Assembly (NCBI GenBank): GCA_002682825.1
Contig: NOKP01000036.1
Coordinates: 338,964 to 402,963, forward strand
Source: Neonectria sp. B-13
Lineage: Eukaryota; Ascomycota; Sordariomycetes; Hypocreales; Nectriaceae
Length of the DNA: 64,000 nt
Reading direction: 5' to 3'
Shown here: positions 34,261 to 45,297 of the stretch, one piece after another
How the letters are laid out: the number at the start of each line of letters is the position of its first letter
How positions within the stretch are numbered: the stretch's first letter is position 1
Notes under the pieces: model-generated
Databases searched by the model: none
What the model saw: only the letters and a program-made list of their open reading frames with translations
What the model was told of the DNA's origin: nothing
Program-made: the position numbers and the translations under genes

Positions 34261-36486
34261 ATGAGTTCCACAAGCTCCCATGGGCCGGCCAATCTCGTGC
34301 TTGATACCAGCCGCAGACGCCCAGATCAGGCAATTGCCGCAAAGCGCCGCAATCCAGTCGCCTGCCGGCGCTGCCGTCGACTGCGTTCCAAGTGTATCCA
34401 TCAGTCGGTTGATCCTCCGTGCGAAGCCTGCAAACTTGTCGGTCCCTCGGCGACTCTGGAGTGCTACTTTCCGCGGAGAGGTGAGAAGGACCTGGACCGT
34501 CAGTTCCGGCGCCGAACGATCCCTGCCGCGGATAGCAGCCGACCCGGAGACGGAGAGGACCAAGGCCGATCCGAGTCTCCGGCGCCGGTCTCGGTGACTC
34601 GGGGCTGTCCTCCGATTCCTTCCACGAGTACGAGCCCTCCGAGCGGGACGAGCAGGACCTCAACCCAACTGTCGTCAGAAAGAAGCCCCAAGGTGCATCG
34701 ATTGTTTATGCCTGCGCCTACTTTTAACCCCGAGCAAGTCTTGCCACCTCGCGATGAAGTTATAGAAGGCTGCCGCATCTTCGTCACATCCTACTTTCAG
34801 CTCGGCTTCATACCCAAAGCAGTATTTCTCGAGGGTCTAATCCGCAATCCATCTTCCGTCAGCACATTTCTTTTAACATGTATGCTGTCAATATCAGCAC
34901 GGTTCACGCCTTCGTTAGCACAGCGGTATGGAAGTCCCCGGAACGCAACCGACTATTTCCTGGATGCATCGAGAGCCATGGTGCCGTCGGAAATGTATCA
35001 GCCGTCCCTCGAGCGTATCCAGGCTTTCTTTCTACTAGCAATATGTCAATGGGGAAATGGCGATAGAGATCGCTCCAGCATGGATATGGGCGTTGCTGTG
35101 CGGATGGCAGCTCTCTTGAAGCTACATTGCGAAGAGTCGTACGTCCTCGACGAGCAATGTCCCACTGAGCAAGCCGTCCGGTCCGAGAGTGCCAGACGGG
35201 TGTTTTGGATGATCCAGAGTCAAGAAAACCTACACTCGGGGTATAAAACACCGGCACCTTTCCCGTTAGAGGACATCACCACCCTGCTTCCTTGCAGCGA
35301 GACTGACTTTGCGTTCGGCATCATTCCGCCTGAACGCGCCGCACTTGCAGGCACTCCTCCTGGTCTTGCCAACCCACAGCTGGTCCACTCGCCTGACAGA
35401 TGCCTGTTTGCTACACTTATCCAAGCGCATGGGCTTTGGGGAACAGTTGCACGGCGAGCTGGACGAACTGGCTACAGTATCAACAAGATCCCTCCATGGG
35501 ACGCTACCAGCGAGCACCAGAAGACGATCACAGAGCTGCAGAACTGGGAGCAAAGCGTTCCTGCTAGACACGCCTTTTCTGTGTGGAACCTCAGAGGCTG
35601 GAAGTCAGAGTCGCTCCATCTGGCTTACCTTTCGGTCACGATGGTGCTGAGACTGAGCAATATTGTGACTCGTCGAATCTACCTGGAAAACATGCTCACG
35701 GCTCTTGTATATAAGCAAACTGATCAAAGACGAGGTGCCTCAGCGCCCACTGGCAAGACTTCAGGTGACCAGAGCAGCCCGGTACATCACGCATCAGAAC
35801 CAGCCGTTAATGCCTTTTCAACCTCGACCTCAGCCCCAGCAGGGTTCTGGGAAACGACGTCGCAGGAATTGTTCATCAACGTTTGGAAACTCTATGAACA
35901 GATCGATGCTTTTTTCACCATGAGAGCACCAGACGAAGGGTTTCCGCAGATCCTTGTCTTTTGCGTGTACATCAGCGGGTCATTGGCCTCGTATTTATGG
36001 CGATATCCTGCCCTCTGTCCTTCGCTCGCGGACAAGGCCAAGATGATGGCTCAGCGATCCCTTGAAGTGCTTGGCGAATTGCACGCCGCATGGCCAACTA
36101 GTTTGAAATGGCAAAAAGGCCTGCAGCAGATTGCGACTCCTTTGGCTGAAGTAAACCCTGCGGACCAACAGGAGCAGACCACAACTTTGTCTCAACTGGC
36201 AGAAAGCATGCAAGGAACACTTGAGGGTGCAAGTGCACAATCACCGTCAAATGATGATCGACTGAATGACCTTCAGCAACCTCCTGGGTCAAAGGACCAG
36301 AGTCCGGTCCTGTCAGAGGGAATGTTGGAAGAGCTGATGAATATGTTTCCCATTGACAACAGCTACATGCCACGACTGGGAAACGTTTCTAACGAGCTAT
36401 TTGACGCCGAACTTGATGCGTTTCTTCAGGGCGGTTTTCACTACGACCTTCTCGGTGGCTGGGGAAAGACAAGTTTTGGGGGTTGA
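34261..36486 (+). CDS. Zn(II)2Cys6 transcription factor, likely regulator of the adjacent cluster
   Basis: Single exon, 741 aa from ATG 34261 (MSSTSSHGP); the open frame extends upstream to a GTG at 34156. The zinc cluster is Cys35-x2-Cys38-x6-Cys45-x8-Cys54-x2-Cys57-x10-Cys68 (ACRRCRRLRSKC). A Ser/Pro-rich linker leads to a fungal transcription factor middle domain (CRIFVTSYFQLGFIPKAVF, GVAVRMAALLKLHCEES, ARRVFWMIQSQE), the PF04082-like pattern in which a hydrophobic face binds effector. The acidic C-terminus (SEGMLEELMNMFPIDN) could be an activation region. It lies first in a run of catabolic genes whose promoters share TTGCCGG, so pathway-specific activation is inferred. Confidence 0.9.
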   Translation: MSSTSSHGPANLVLDTSRRRPDQAIAAKRRNPVACRRCRRLRSKCIHQSVDPPCEACKLVGPSATLECYFPRRGEKDLDRQFRRRTIPAADSSRPGDGEDQGRSESPAPVSVTRGCPPIPSTSTSPPSGTSRTSTQLSSERSPKVHRLFMPAPTFNPEQVLPPRDEVIEGCRIFVTSYFQLGFIPKAVFLEGLIRNPSSVSTFLLTCMLSISARFTPSLAQRYGSPRNATDYFLDASRAMVPSEMYQPSLERIQAFFLLAICQWGNGDRDRSSMDMGVAVRMAALLKLHCEESYVLDEQCPTEQAVRSESARRVFWMIQSQENLHSGYKTPAPFPLEDITTLLPCSETDFAFGIIPPERAALAGTPPGLANPQLVHSPDRCLFATLIQAHGLWGTVARRAGRTGYSINKIPPWDATSEHQKTITELQNWEQSVPARHAFSVWNLRGWKSESLHLAYLSVTMVLRLSNIVTRRIYLENMLTALVYKQTDQRRGASAPTGKTSGDQSSPVHHASEPAVNAFSTSTSAPAGFWETTSQELFINVWKLYEQIDAFFTMRAPDEGFPQILVFCVYISGSLASYLWRYPALCPSLADKAKMMAQRSLEVLGELHAAWPTSLKWQKGLQQIATPLAEVNPADQQEQTTTLSQLAESMQGTLEGASAQSPSNDDRLNDLQQPPGSKDQSPVLSEGMLEELMNMFPIDNSYMPRLGNVSNELFDAELDAFLQGGFHYDLLGGWGKTSFGG

Positions 36487-36542
36487 TGAATAACGATCGA
36501 GATTTTGAATACCTTGGATATTTAGACAAGACTAGACGATAA

Positions 36543-37628
36543 TCATGACTTAAAGACAAGTTTAAGATGGTTTACTGCATCTTGCACCATATTTTTACCC
36601 TTGGAAATCTTCCCACTCAGGGACAAGATAGAATGCGTGCCGCCCTCGACAGTAATGACCTCCACCTCGACTCCTAGTCCCTTTAACTGCTCGCCAAATC
36701 TCTCAGCCTCTGGCGCCAGGATATCCTGGTCTGACACTGCCATCCACGTCCTCGGCAGCCTCTTCAACAAAGACTCCGGGGCGAAGTTTGGGCTAGCATC
36801 CCACTGTTTTCGGTCCTCGGCGTTGGTGAAGTACAGCCTGCGGTACCACTCCATCCTCGCAGGTGTTAGCCAAGGAGCGGTGGCTGCATTCCGCTTCCAC
36901 ACTCCGTCAGCGGTAGCGGTGTTATCAATGACCGGCACAATCAGTAATAGGGACACTGGAGGATGGAATATAGCTTTAGGCAGTGATGGCTTGGCGGATG
37001 GTAGACCGACACTAGAGTCAACGGCGGATAGAGCTGCAACGATGGCGAGAGTGGCTCCCGCTGAAGTCCCGCCGATGGCAACTCTCGAGGCGTCTATCAT
37101 GCCCAGTTCAGGTGGGCTTGACGATACCCAACGCACCGCGTCGACGGCATCGCTGACTGCCCCCGGGAAGGGGTGTTCTGGCGCCAGACGATAGTCAACT
37201 GTCACTACGACACACTTCGACTCTTCCTTGACTTAGCTGCCAAATGTCGGCTTCGTGGAGAGAGGAAACAAACCTTGACATACAAAGGTGCAGAAGTCCT
37301 TGTTATCGTCCAAGCCTCCAATGGCCCAGCCGCCGCCGTGGAACCACACGAGGACCGGCCATCCGCGGGCTTCGCTTTCACCAGTTGGCGTGTATGCTCT
37401 CAGCTGAAACTCTCCAACCCGAAAGTCCCTCGTGCTGCCGACAGGAACCGGAGGCGTGCCGCCCGGGGGAAGAGATGGCTGTGTTCTCGCCGTACCATCC
37501 CATACTTTCAGGTCGTCTGGCTGGACATATTGCATGTACTGGTCGTGGAAAGCGACGTACTCAGGATCGAGTTTGGCCCGGGTTTGGGCATGAATTGGCT
37601 GCCAGATCTTGCGGCCATCTTGAGCCAT
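36543..37628 (-). CDS. Alpha/beta hydrolase, HSL/acetyl-hydrolase family (esterase)
   Basis: Exons (minus) 37628-37274 and 37222-36543; 344 aa. The intron acceptor was placed at CAAGGAAG because this gives ESKCVVVTVDYRLAPEHPF in frame. Motifs: oxyanion loop HGGGWAIGG, VDYRLAPEHP, nucleophile elbow GGTSAGATLA, acid in SDQDILAPEAE, and catalytic His in EGGTHSIL. No signal peptide, so cytosolic. Members hydrolyse small carboxylic esters, sometimes lactones or carbamates. It is divergent from the isochorismatase-like gene and tail-to-tail with the Zn2Cys6 gene (57 bp apart). Confidence 0.92.
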
Positions 37629-38140
37629 TGTTTCCGTGGCTATGCTAAGTTTGTTGATAGAGATGTGCCTGTTTCGAGGGCTTGGAGTAACCGAGATAGA
37701 ACGAGTAATTTCAGTTTACTCTTTCGAATAATCTCTAATGTTTGTTCCTGGTGTCGTTATCACCCGTCTATCACGGCATCCGTCTGTGAAATGGCTGATC
37801 AGCGATGAGCTGTCTTATCGTCAGCCCCACTCACTCATCATTGCGGCCAACATTGCCGGAATGCACGTAACCGCGGTGAGACATTGACCCACTCTCCGAT
37901 GTCCGGCAGTTTAGGCAAACTTGCCTGCCGGCCAATTCGCTACTTGTCATCGTAGATCTAGATAGATGACGATAGGAACCCACCTCTCGAAAACCTATAC
38001 TTTTCAGCTCTTGTGAGTACATGAGGAAGCTAGCATTAGGCCGAGAACTGAGCATCTCTACTCCCAATACCAGCGCCCAGTATTATACACAAACCGGAAA
38101 TCAGGCCTCCAGTGCTCCACCTTTAGCTCTCACAGTCGCC
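37629..38140. promoter_or_regulatory. Shared promoter of hydrolase and isochorismatase-like genes
   Basis: 512 bp between the two ATGs. It contains TTGCCGGAA at 37853-37861 and an inverted pair CCGGCAG (37903-37909) with CTGCCGG (37925-37931), 15 bp apart. These are CGG/CCG-type sites as expected for a Zn2Cys6 dimer. Confidence 0.5.
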
Positions 38141-38862
38141 ATGGCATCCGTCTCACATCCCGACTCTGACTCCTACGCCGCGTCTGGCTATGGCACAGTG
38201 ATGGGCTGGGGAAAACGCCCGGCCCTTCTCCTGATCGACGTCTGTAAGGCATATTGGACTCCCGGCTCGCCTTTGGATGTCACCGCCCACCAGCCATCGG
38301 CAGAATCACCTGAAGTGATGAAGAACTTGCTTGCATCTGCAAGAGAAAACGACATTCCCGTCTACTGGACCGCAGTTGAGTTCACAGAGCCCAACATGGC
38401 CGATGCAGGCTTGTTCTGGCTCAAGGCGAAGACGCTGAGCGTGTGGCACAAAGACGACACCCGTGGTCTGAACGAGTGGGCAGACGGTTTGGTCCCGCGT
38501 GATGGCGAGCCGGTCATTAAAAAGAAGTACCCGAGTGGCTTTTTCGGGACAACTCTTCAGACGGAACTCACCATTAAGGGAGTCGATACGGTGGTAATTT
38601 GCGGAGTGAGCACAAGTGGCTGTGTACGAGCTACCACACTAGATGCTCTGCAGAATGGATTTCGACCGATGGTAAGTTCTATCGATGGATTCATACCTGA
38701 GAACCAGTCACTGACAATTAATAGGTCGTTGGGTCGGCGTGTGGCGACAGGAGTGATGAGATTCACAACGCAAACCTGTTTGACTTGAATGCCAAGTATG
38801 CTGACGTTGTGTCGGAAGCGAATGCGTTGCAAAACTTTAAAAAGGGCTGGTCCTGGCAATGA
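38141..38862 (+). CDS. Isochorismatase-like cysteine hydrolase (amidase type)
   Basis: Exons 38141-38671 and 38725-38862; 222 aa. The start at 38141 sits in a good context (GTCGCCATGGCA); an in-frame ATG at 38021 would add 40 low-complexity residues. The triad of the family is present: Asp33 in LLLIDVCKAY, Lys129 in IKKKYPSGFF, and Cys161 in ICGVSTSGCVRAT. Exon 2 adds the conserved C-terminal segment (SACGDRSDEIHNANLFDLNAKYADV). Relatives are N-carbamoylsarcosine amidases, nicotinamidases and similar amide or carbamoyl hydrolases; the fungal branch is mostly uncharacterised. Neighbouring a nucleobase-type permease, a nitrogen-containing substrate is plausible. Confidence 0.92.
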
Positions 38863-39287
38863 CGAGTGGAGGTTCCTGGCTAGATTTTGTTAAAACAGGA
38901 CATAGTTGTTGAATTTCCAATGCCACAATTCATTCAACTGTGCGATTAGTATATGAACGGTTCCGCACAAGTGCGGATAGCAATATATATTGGAGATACA
39001 TGCCGAGAGGAGAGAAAGCTTTCTAGAGTCATGACGAGTGTAGAACGTGCGTGATCTTTGATTACAACGATGCCGTGTGTTCTCGAGGGCCTATTTGGCG
39101 CATTTTTGCTACCACAGCAACGCGACTCAACTCGGAACAATTGCAAGAAAAGACTGATGCTCAAGTATTTGTAACGTTCAACTTGATCTGTAATATTTCC
39201 GTCTAGCAAGGAGGTAGCTAGATCATAAGAACAACCCATCATTAAAGCAACTCCCCATAACCCACCAAGAAATAAAGTCGTGCCAAT
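38863..39287. other. Intergenic between convergent genes
   Basis: No gene seen; 3' regions of the isochorismatase-like and permease genes. Confidence 0.4.
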
Positions 39288-40871
39288 TCATCGCCCACTC
39301 AGCTTCTTCTCCAACATCCTCAAAGGTACATACAACAGCCCGGATACAACAAAGGCCAACTCAAACCCAATGTCTCCTGTCTTCTCCGCAATCGGTCCCG
39401 TGAACCAAACCTGGGACATGCTAGGAACCACCAAGCCAAAGCTCAAGACACAAGCCGCAAGAGCCGCAACACCAAGGGGAAGCTGCTTGGCGTCGTTCCA
39501 GGCCTCGAAGCTGTACAAGCTGCAGTCAGCCTTGCGGAACCACAGATGCTCAACAATGACGATGCCGAGGAACGCAGATGCCCAGTATCCAATCAGGGCG
39601 ATGAAGTTCTCGAGGCTGGCGAAAAAGTCGGTGGCGGCGCGGATGGACACGGGGATGATGACAATGGTGACGAGTACGGCGAAGACGTAACGGGGTACTT
39701 TGATCAGCTGAGGAATCAGGAGCTGGAAGTTGAGGGTGATGGAGTACGAGGTCGCAGCCATGTTTCCGAGAAGGCTGAAGGAGAGGACAACGACGACAAA
39801 CTTGCCAAAACCTCCGGCGGGCTCGAGCATTCCCGCGAGAGCACCGCCCACGAGGTTTGCCTCGTAGCCTTCGCTCCAGGCTGGGACGCTCGAGACAGCT
39901 CCCGCAATGGCGGCACCCAGGATCATGAGAAGAATAGTCGGCACTGCCATTCCAACGTAGGCGTAGACAAAAATGCGCTTGCTGGACACGGTAGGGGTAA
40001 GATAGGTGGTGAAGTCGCTGGCGAGACAAGCCCACGGGATCATGTAGCTGGCAACAATCATGCCGAAGGAGAGGATGCTAGGTGCCGTAGCTGGTCCAAG
40101 CGAAGGTGCCTGCTCGTGAAGATGCTTTCCGCCGGTGCCGGTGGCGATGATGATGGCAATGAGGGCTGGAATCCAGGCCCAGCGCTCGTAGATGTGGAGA
40201 ACCTTGAAGCCGCTGAAAGAGATGACCAGGCTCAGAAGAGAGACGATGACGATGCCGACGGTTGGGCTGAGGTCGCCATCCGCAACGGCGGAGAGACACT
40301 GTCCGCCAATTACGGCCATGATGACGCAGAAGCCAGTGAGGGTTGCGAGATTGAAGATGACGGGGATGGCGACGAGGTAACGGCCCCAACTGAAGCGGGC
40401 TTGGATCATCTGACGCATGCCGGTCTTGGGACCCAATGTCGACAGGTATGCCGGAAGAAACGTGGTGAGGAGCGTGAAAAAGATGATGACCAGGGAACAG
40501 TCACGGAGACCAAGGCCGTAGATGGGGCCGAGCATGCCAAAGGTGATTCTATAGATGGTTAATATCGTGTATCGACCTATGGTATACTTGGACTTAGACA
40601 CTCACGGTAGTAGGTTGGCATTCATGCACCACCAGATGGTAAAGACATTCGCAAACTGAGTGTCAGTCCGCTCCTCAACAGGGATCGGCTGGATGCCCCG
40701 AAGCTCAACGCGGCCAAGGGTCGCAGCCTTGCGGAAGACGCGTTTCCATCCGCTCACAGAGTCGACTTGGCCCTGCGAAGTGTCGTGGTTGTTGTCGATG
40801 CTGCTTTCTGCCTCAACCTTGGAGTCGGCGGCGACAAAGCCCTTCTCCATAGTGCTCGGATCCGACGACAT
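39288..40871 (-). CDS. NCS1-family permease, Fcy (purine-cytosine) type
   Basis: Exons (minus) 40871-40606 and 40548-39288; 508 aa. The start ATG is at 40871 (MSSDPSTMEKG); upstream frame has no ATG. Signatures: RVELRGIQPIPVEERTDTQF before the first membrane segment, then NANLLPITFGMLGPIYGL across the splice junction, and GMRQMIQARFSWG. About twelve membrane segments follow. The pattern fits the Fcy branch, known for H+-coupled uptake of cytosine, purines or related N-heterocycles, rather than the Fur branch. In this setting it probably imports the substrate of the cluster. It is divergent from the MFS gene at 41639. Confidence 0.9.
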
Positions 40872-41638
40872 GGCGTGTTTCTTTCCGTTGCGTTGGACGC
40901 TGAACTTGAACTCCTTGACAAGTAGATGTGAGTCAGGGGCAGAAGAAGCAAAGACTGATCCAATGCTGGCTATGCAATGCACCTTCAACTCCACAGTCGA
41001 TGCAGAGAAGGATGCAGGCAATATTTCAACGCATTACCATTGCTCGAAACAACACTGGCCGCGTATCTGAGCCTATCTCACTATCTCTGACAACAGCTGA
41101 CCCCCCAGCCGGTTGCATGTATGCGGCAATCTATTCGGGCGCTGAGGCGAAATTCGACCCACTTGGGTGTTCTTCTTATCGCCACCAAGGATTCGAGCAG
41201 TAGACAAAGCCGATAACAGGAACGCGAGGCCCATCGGCAACATTTTGCCGGAGACCGGCAGTGCGATTGCCCCAAAGCGTTATCGTGCGTTGTGCTGGTG
41301 CGTGAGCTAGCCGTATCCAACTATCCAGGTGGAGTTGCGATGGGACGCTGGAGGGTTGATCCATCACCGGTGTCGGATCCTAGTAGGAGGAATTTGTGGA
41401 TGGCGAGAAAAAGTTGCAGCAGGTTTGTCATGTACGAATAATCGTTGACGGTTCATTCGAGGGACTGGCAACAAGAGGAATATTCAACGGTACCCAAGTT
41501 GTCTCCAGGCACTTCGCTGAGTTTGCTGGCTCTCAGTTTCCATTCCGTTGATGCACTGAGTGGTGACATGTATCAGACCGTCGTAATAATCCAACCACAA
41601 CCTACCCAGGAACACTATACCCTCAACGCACAACCAAG
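40872..41638. promoter_or_regulatory. Shared promoter of NCS1 permease and MFS genes
   Basis: 767 bp. It contains a short palindrome CGGCAA (41235-41240) N4 TTGCCG (41245-41250), continuing to TTGCCGG, then CCGGCA at 41255-41260. This is the same core as in the neighbouring promoters. Confidence 0.5.
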
Positions 41639-43420
41639 ATGCTGGGGTCATCCGGCCAAACTCCTCATCAGGAGACTTCCCTAGAAGAAGCATCTCCAGA
41701 AGAAACGTCCCCAGAGGAGCAACCCTACAGCATTTACACGAAGCATGAAAAATGGTTCATCGTCACCATGGTCGCAATTGCCGGCCTCTACAGCCCTCTG
41801 CCGGCCAACATCTACTTCCCAGCAATTCCAACCTTGAGTCTCGAGTTTGGGCAGTCGATAGAGGCGCTTAACCAATCTGTTACGACATATCTCATCTTCC
41901 AGGGCGTCTGTGAGTGACCTTACACGATTCCTAATGGCAGCAACACGCTGACAATGTCGAATAGCGCCGATGCTCTGGGGTCCCCTGTCCGATCGCTATG
42001 GTCGAAGACCAGTGTTTCTGATATGTCTCGTCATCTTGATAGGATCTTGCATCGGACTAGCATTGTGTCCCACAGACGCATACTGGTTGTTGCTGGTGCT
42101 GAGATGTCTACAAGCTGGAGGATGTGCAAGCACCATTGCTCTAGGTATGAATATCGCCTCTGTCTTGAAGCATTGTATCTGACTTTCCAGGAATGGGTGT
42201 ATGCGGTGATATTTCTGTGCCCGAAGAGAGGGGGGGGTTCGTCGGCTTCTTCAACCTCGGCCCCATGGTAATTATACCTTTGTTCCTGATCCTTCTGCGG
42301 TGTTTTGACTTCCTCTATAGCTCGCTCCATGTATTGGTCCAGCTGTTGGCGGTGCTTTGTCCGAGAACCTAGGATGGAGGTCAATCTTCTGGTTTCTCGT
42401 CATCATGGCCGTCATCTGCTTCCTTCTCATATGGCTGTGAGTGGGGTCCCGACGACAAGTCCCTAGATGCTCTAGAAACTCACGTTAATAGGTTCCTACC
42501 GGAAACTCTCCGTTCTATCGCAGGAAACGGTAGAGTTACAATGACCGGTATCCATCGAGCCTTGATACCACTTGTCGGACCAAGAGGAAAGCGTCAGGCT
42601 GCTGTGATCCAGGCCCCACATCGAAAAGCTAGCATCAACCCTTTTCCAATTTTTGCCTTGCCAGACATTGTCATCACCTTGACCTTTACTGGCATCGTGT
42701 ATGCGGTCAACTATACCGTTACTTCCACCATCTCCTCGGCCTTTTCGGCAGTCTATCCGTGGCTATCAGAGACAGTCCTGGGTCTGTGTTACTTGCCTAC
42801 GGGCCTTGGTATGATCCTAGGAAGTACTTGCGTTGGGAAGCTCCTTGACTGGGACTACGCGCGGATAAAGAAAGAACTGGCCGAAGCAGATGGCCCCTCT
42901 GACTTTCCAAAGGAGAGAGCCCGCTTGAGGACCATGCCGGGGCATCTCGTTGTCTTCGTGATGGCGCTGATAGGATGGGGTTGGTGTGTGGAGAAACGAA
43001 CCCATATGGCAGCGCCTTTAGTCCTCCAAGTTCTCTGTGAGTATCCCTGGCTTGAGAAGGGAATTGTTCATAACTAATTATTCTTAGTGGGTTGGACATC
43101 TATCTCTATCCTGAATACGACAATGACACTCAACGTCGACATCCTTCAGAAGCGCAGCTCTGCTGCCACCGCTTGTGTAAGTTGCAGAAATGTGATAATG
43201 GTCGCTCGGGTACTAATACAGTTTATAGACCAACCTTGTGAGATGCCTTCTTGCTGCTGTGTTGGTTTCCGTCATTGAGCGGATGACGGCTCGACTAGGG
43301 TATGGATGGAGTTATTTGCTGCTCGGTGCCATTTGTCTTTCCACGATGCCGTTGTTCTACGTGGTGATGAAGTATGGGCCTCGATGGAGAAAGAAGCGTG
43401 AGGAAAAGGAGGAAGAGTAA
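41639..43420 (+). CDS. MFS transporter, DHA1 (drug:H+ antiporter) type
   Basis: Exons 41639-41909, 41965-42144, 42191-42267, 42321-42436, 42492-43036, 43088-43176, 43229-43420; 489 aa, every junction in phase. The N-terminus is acidic with Glu/Ser repeats (EETSPEEQPY). Family motifs: GLYSPLPANIYFPAIPTLS, the loop 2-3 motif GPLSDRYGRRPVF, EERGGFVGFFNLGPM, LAPCIGPAVGGAL (antiporter motif C type) and FLPETLRSIAGNGR. Twelve segments predicted. It resembles fungal Qdr/Dtr-like exporters that move organic acids or toxic aromatics out. Probably removes pathway intermediates or gives tolerance to the substrate. Confidence 0.9.
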
Positions 43421-43743
43421 AAAGCAGTTGTATAGTTATTGAGATTGTTATATCACGGCGAGGTATTGTAGTGTATTGAAACTGCAGCCCCCACGAGCCA
43501 AGCCTATCTAAGCGAAGTGAGCAAACTGGACTCTTTAGTAGGTATGGAACCAGTTTGATATTGACTGACAACTGAGCAGAGACTTTTAAACTAATAGTTA
43601 CCTCGGTTCTTATGCCACAAGTTCTGTTAGAAACCTGCTTTTGAACTCAGTACCCCAACCCGTCTCTTCACATCACATAGCCAAGATGATTGAAACGTTG
43701 TTCAGATTTTACTATTGTCTATCAACCAGATACATCCTTTTCA
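43421..43743. other. Intergenic between convergent MFS and P450 genes
   Basis: No gene seen; 3' regions only. Confidence 0.4.
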
Positions 43744-45297
43744 CTAATCCTCACTACCCATTATCACCTCCACGCTTTTCCCATCCCTCGGTCCCATTTT
43801 ACATGGGAACTGTTTAGGATGGCTCGTCAGGCCGTTTGTCAACTCAACCTTGGGGACAATTTCGTTCCCTTGGGCATCCCTCGCCTTTTCAACCTTCATA
43901 GTGCTCAGCATGGCGGCAATCACAATCCACACACTGGCTTCGGCGAGATGCTTGCCAACGCAGATGCGTCGCCCGAATCCGAATTGGCCCACGGGTAATG
44001 GCTCTCCCTTTCCTCCTTCTTCAGCTGGAATGTATCTATCGGGGTTGAAGTCCTCGGGGTCGCTGTATACCCTCTCATCGCGGGTCATCGCTCGGGCATT
44101 CGCATAGACGACAGAACCGGCTGGAATAAAGTAGCCGTTGTAGATATCATCTTGTAATGAGCGGTGGGGAACGCCGACTGGAGAAACAGGACACCAGCGC
44201 AACGTCTCCTGGACAATGTAATCGATATACCGGAGCTTGGGACGATCCTCAAAGGTTGGAAGTCGATCTCGGCCGATGACCTCATCGAGGATTGCCTGTG
44301 CCTTGGCTTGAACCTCGGGATGCAGAGTCATGTTGAGAACAAAGACAACCAGAGTGCTCCATGTTGTATCTTGACCAGCAGCATAGACCGCACCAGCTGC
44401 GCCCTTGATGTCATCCACCGACAAGTCAGGGAGAACACCCTTTTCCATCTGGTCCTGCCGTTGGTCGAGCAGGGTATTGATGAGACACTGAGCCTTCTGA
44501 TCAGAAGCAATCACGGCTTCGTACGGCTTGTCGTGGATGTTCAGGATTGCCCACTTCCACTCTCTGGCAAAGCGGAGAGACCTGTCGTGGAACCAAGTCG
44601 GTAGCGACTTTAAGAAGGGGAAGAAGTCGACCGGAGTTCCAGCAGGCGCGCCACCATGGCCAAGTGCGTAGCTGGCGTCCGTAGCCATCTGAATAAACGG
44701 ATTACTGTCGTTTTCAATCTTGATGCCGAATCCGATTCCTAGCACGATTGCTGTGGCAAACCGTCGCATAATGGTCTCCCACTCGGCGGGCTTCTCTGCA
44801 ATGCCTTTGAGCATGATGGCCGTCTCCCTCTCCTGCAACGGCCGATACTGGGTGATGTTGCTCTTCTGAAAGCTCTTCTGCAAGATCTTGCGATGCATCC
44901 GGAACGCCGGACCCCAGCGTAAGAAGGTCAGAGTCTTGCCCCATCCCATCACCTCGAAGAGTACAAAGCGAGGGCGATCGCAGTAGTTGGCACCCCGCTT
45001 ATCAAGCAGATCTATGGCGGCGCGCACCGAGTTGAGCACAATGACTGGCTGGCCCAAGATGTTGAATGAGAGGATGTCTGATGCGTATTCCTTGGACCAT
45101 TGCATGTACGCGAACTCTGGGTTGCTGGCCGGAATGACCCGAAGGTGTCCAAGAATCGGCTCGCCTGGAGGTCCTGGCGGGAGAGGAAGAGACTGTTTCC
45201 TTTGTCGCGATAGGGCAAGCTTGCCGAGGAGGAGGATGACCGAAACGGCTAGAAGAGTGAGCCCAGCCGGGCCCATCAGTAGTTGGACCAACGCCAT
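43744..45297 (-). CDS. Cytochrome P450 monooxygenase
   Basis: Single exon, 517 aa from ATG 45297 (MALVQLLMGPAG); a TTG further upstream is not used. An N-terminal membrane anchor (GLTLLAVSVILLLGKLAL) is followed by the proline hinge PLPPGPPGEP. Helix I is AGAVYAAGQDTTWS, the ExxR is in ETLRW, the PERF-like segment is FNPDRY, and the heme loop is FGFGRRICVGKH with Cys446 as ligand. Endoplasmic reticulum, needs P450 reductase. It looks like the fungal group related to O-methylsterigmatocystin oxidoreductase, but no family number can be given from sight. Divergent from the dioxygenase at 45966, so hydroxylation before ring opening is a natural inference. Confidence 0.93.
   Translation of the reverse strand: MALVQLLMGPAGLTLLAVSVILLLGKLALSRQRKQSLPLPPGPPGEPILGHLRVIPASNPEFAYMQWSKEYASDILSFNILGQPVIVLNSVRAAIDLLDKRGANYCDRPRFVLFEVMGWGKTLTFLRWGPAFRMHRKILQKSFQKSNITQYRPLQERETAIMLKGIAEKPAEWETIMRRFATAIVLGIGFGIKIENDSNPFIQMATDASYALGHGGAPAGTPVDFFPFLKSLPTWFHDRSLRFAREWKWAILNIHDKPYEAVIASDQKAQCLINTLLDQRQDQMEKGVLPDLSVDDIKGAAGAVYAAGQDTTWSTLVVFVLNMTLHPEVQAKAQAILDEVIGRDRLPTFEDRPKLRYIDYIVQETLRWCPVSPVGVPHRSLQDDIYNGYFIPAGSVVYANARAMTRDERVYSDPEDFNPDRYIPAEEGGKGEPLPVGQFGFGRRICVGKHLAEASVWIVIAAMLSTMKVEKARDAQGNEIVPKVELTNGLTSHPKQFPCKMGPRDGKSVEVIMGSED

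Noticed and set aside
39546..40562. Plus-strand 338-codon frame antisense to the NCS1 permease
   Set aside because: Asp/Gly/Glu-rich translation typical of the complement of a membrane protein gene; no domain or splice evidence.
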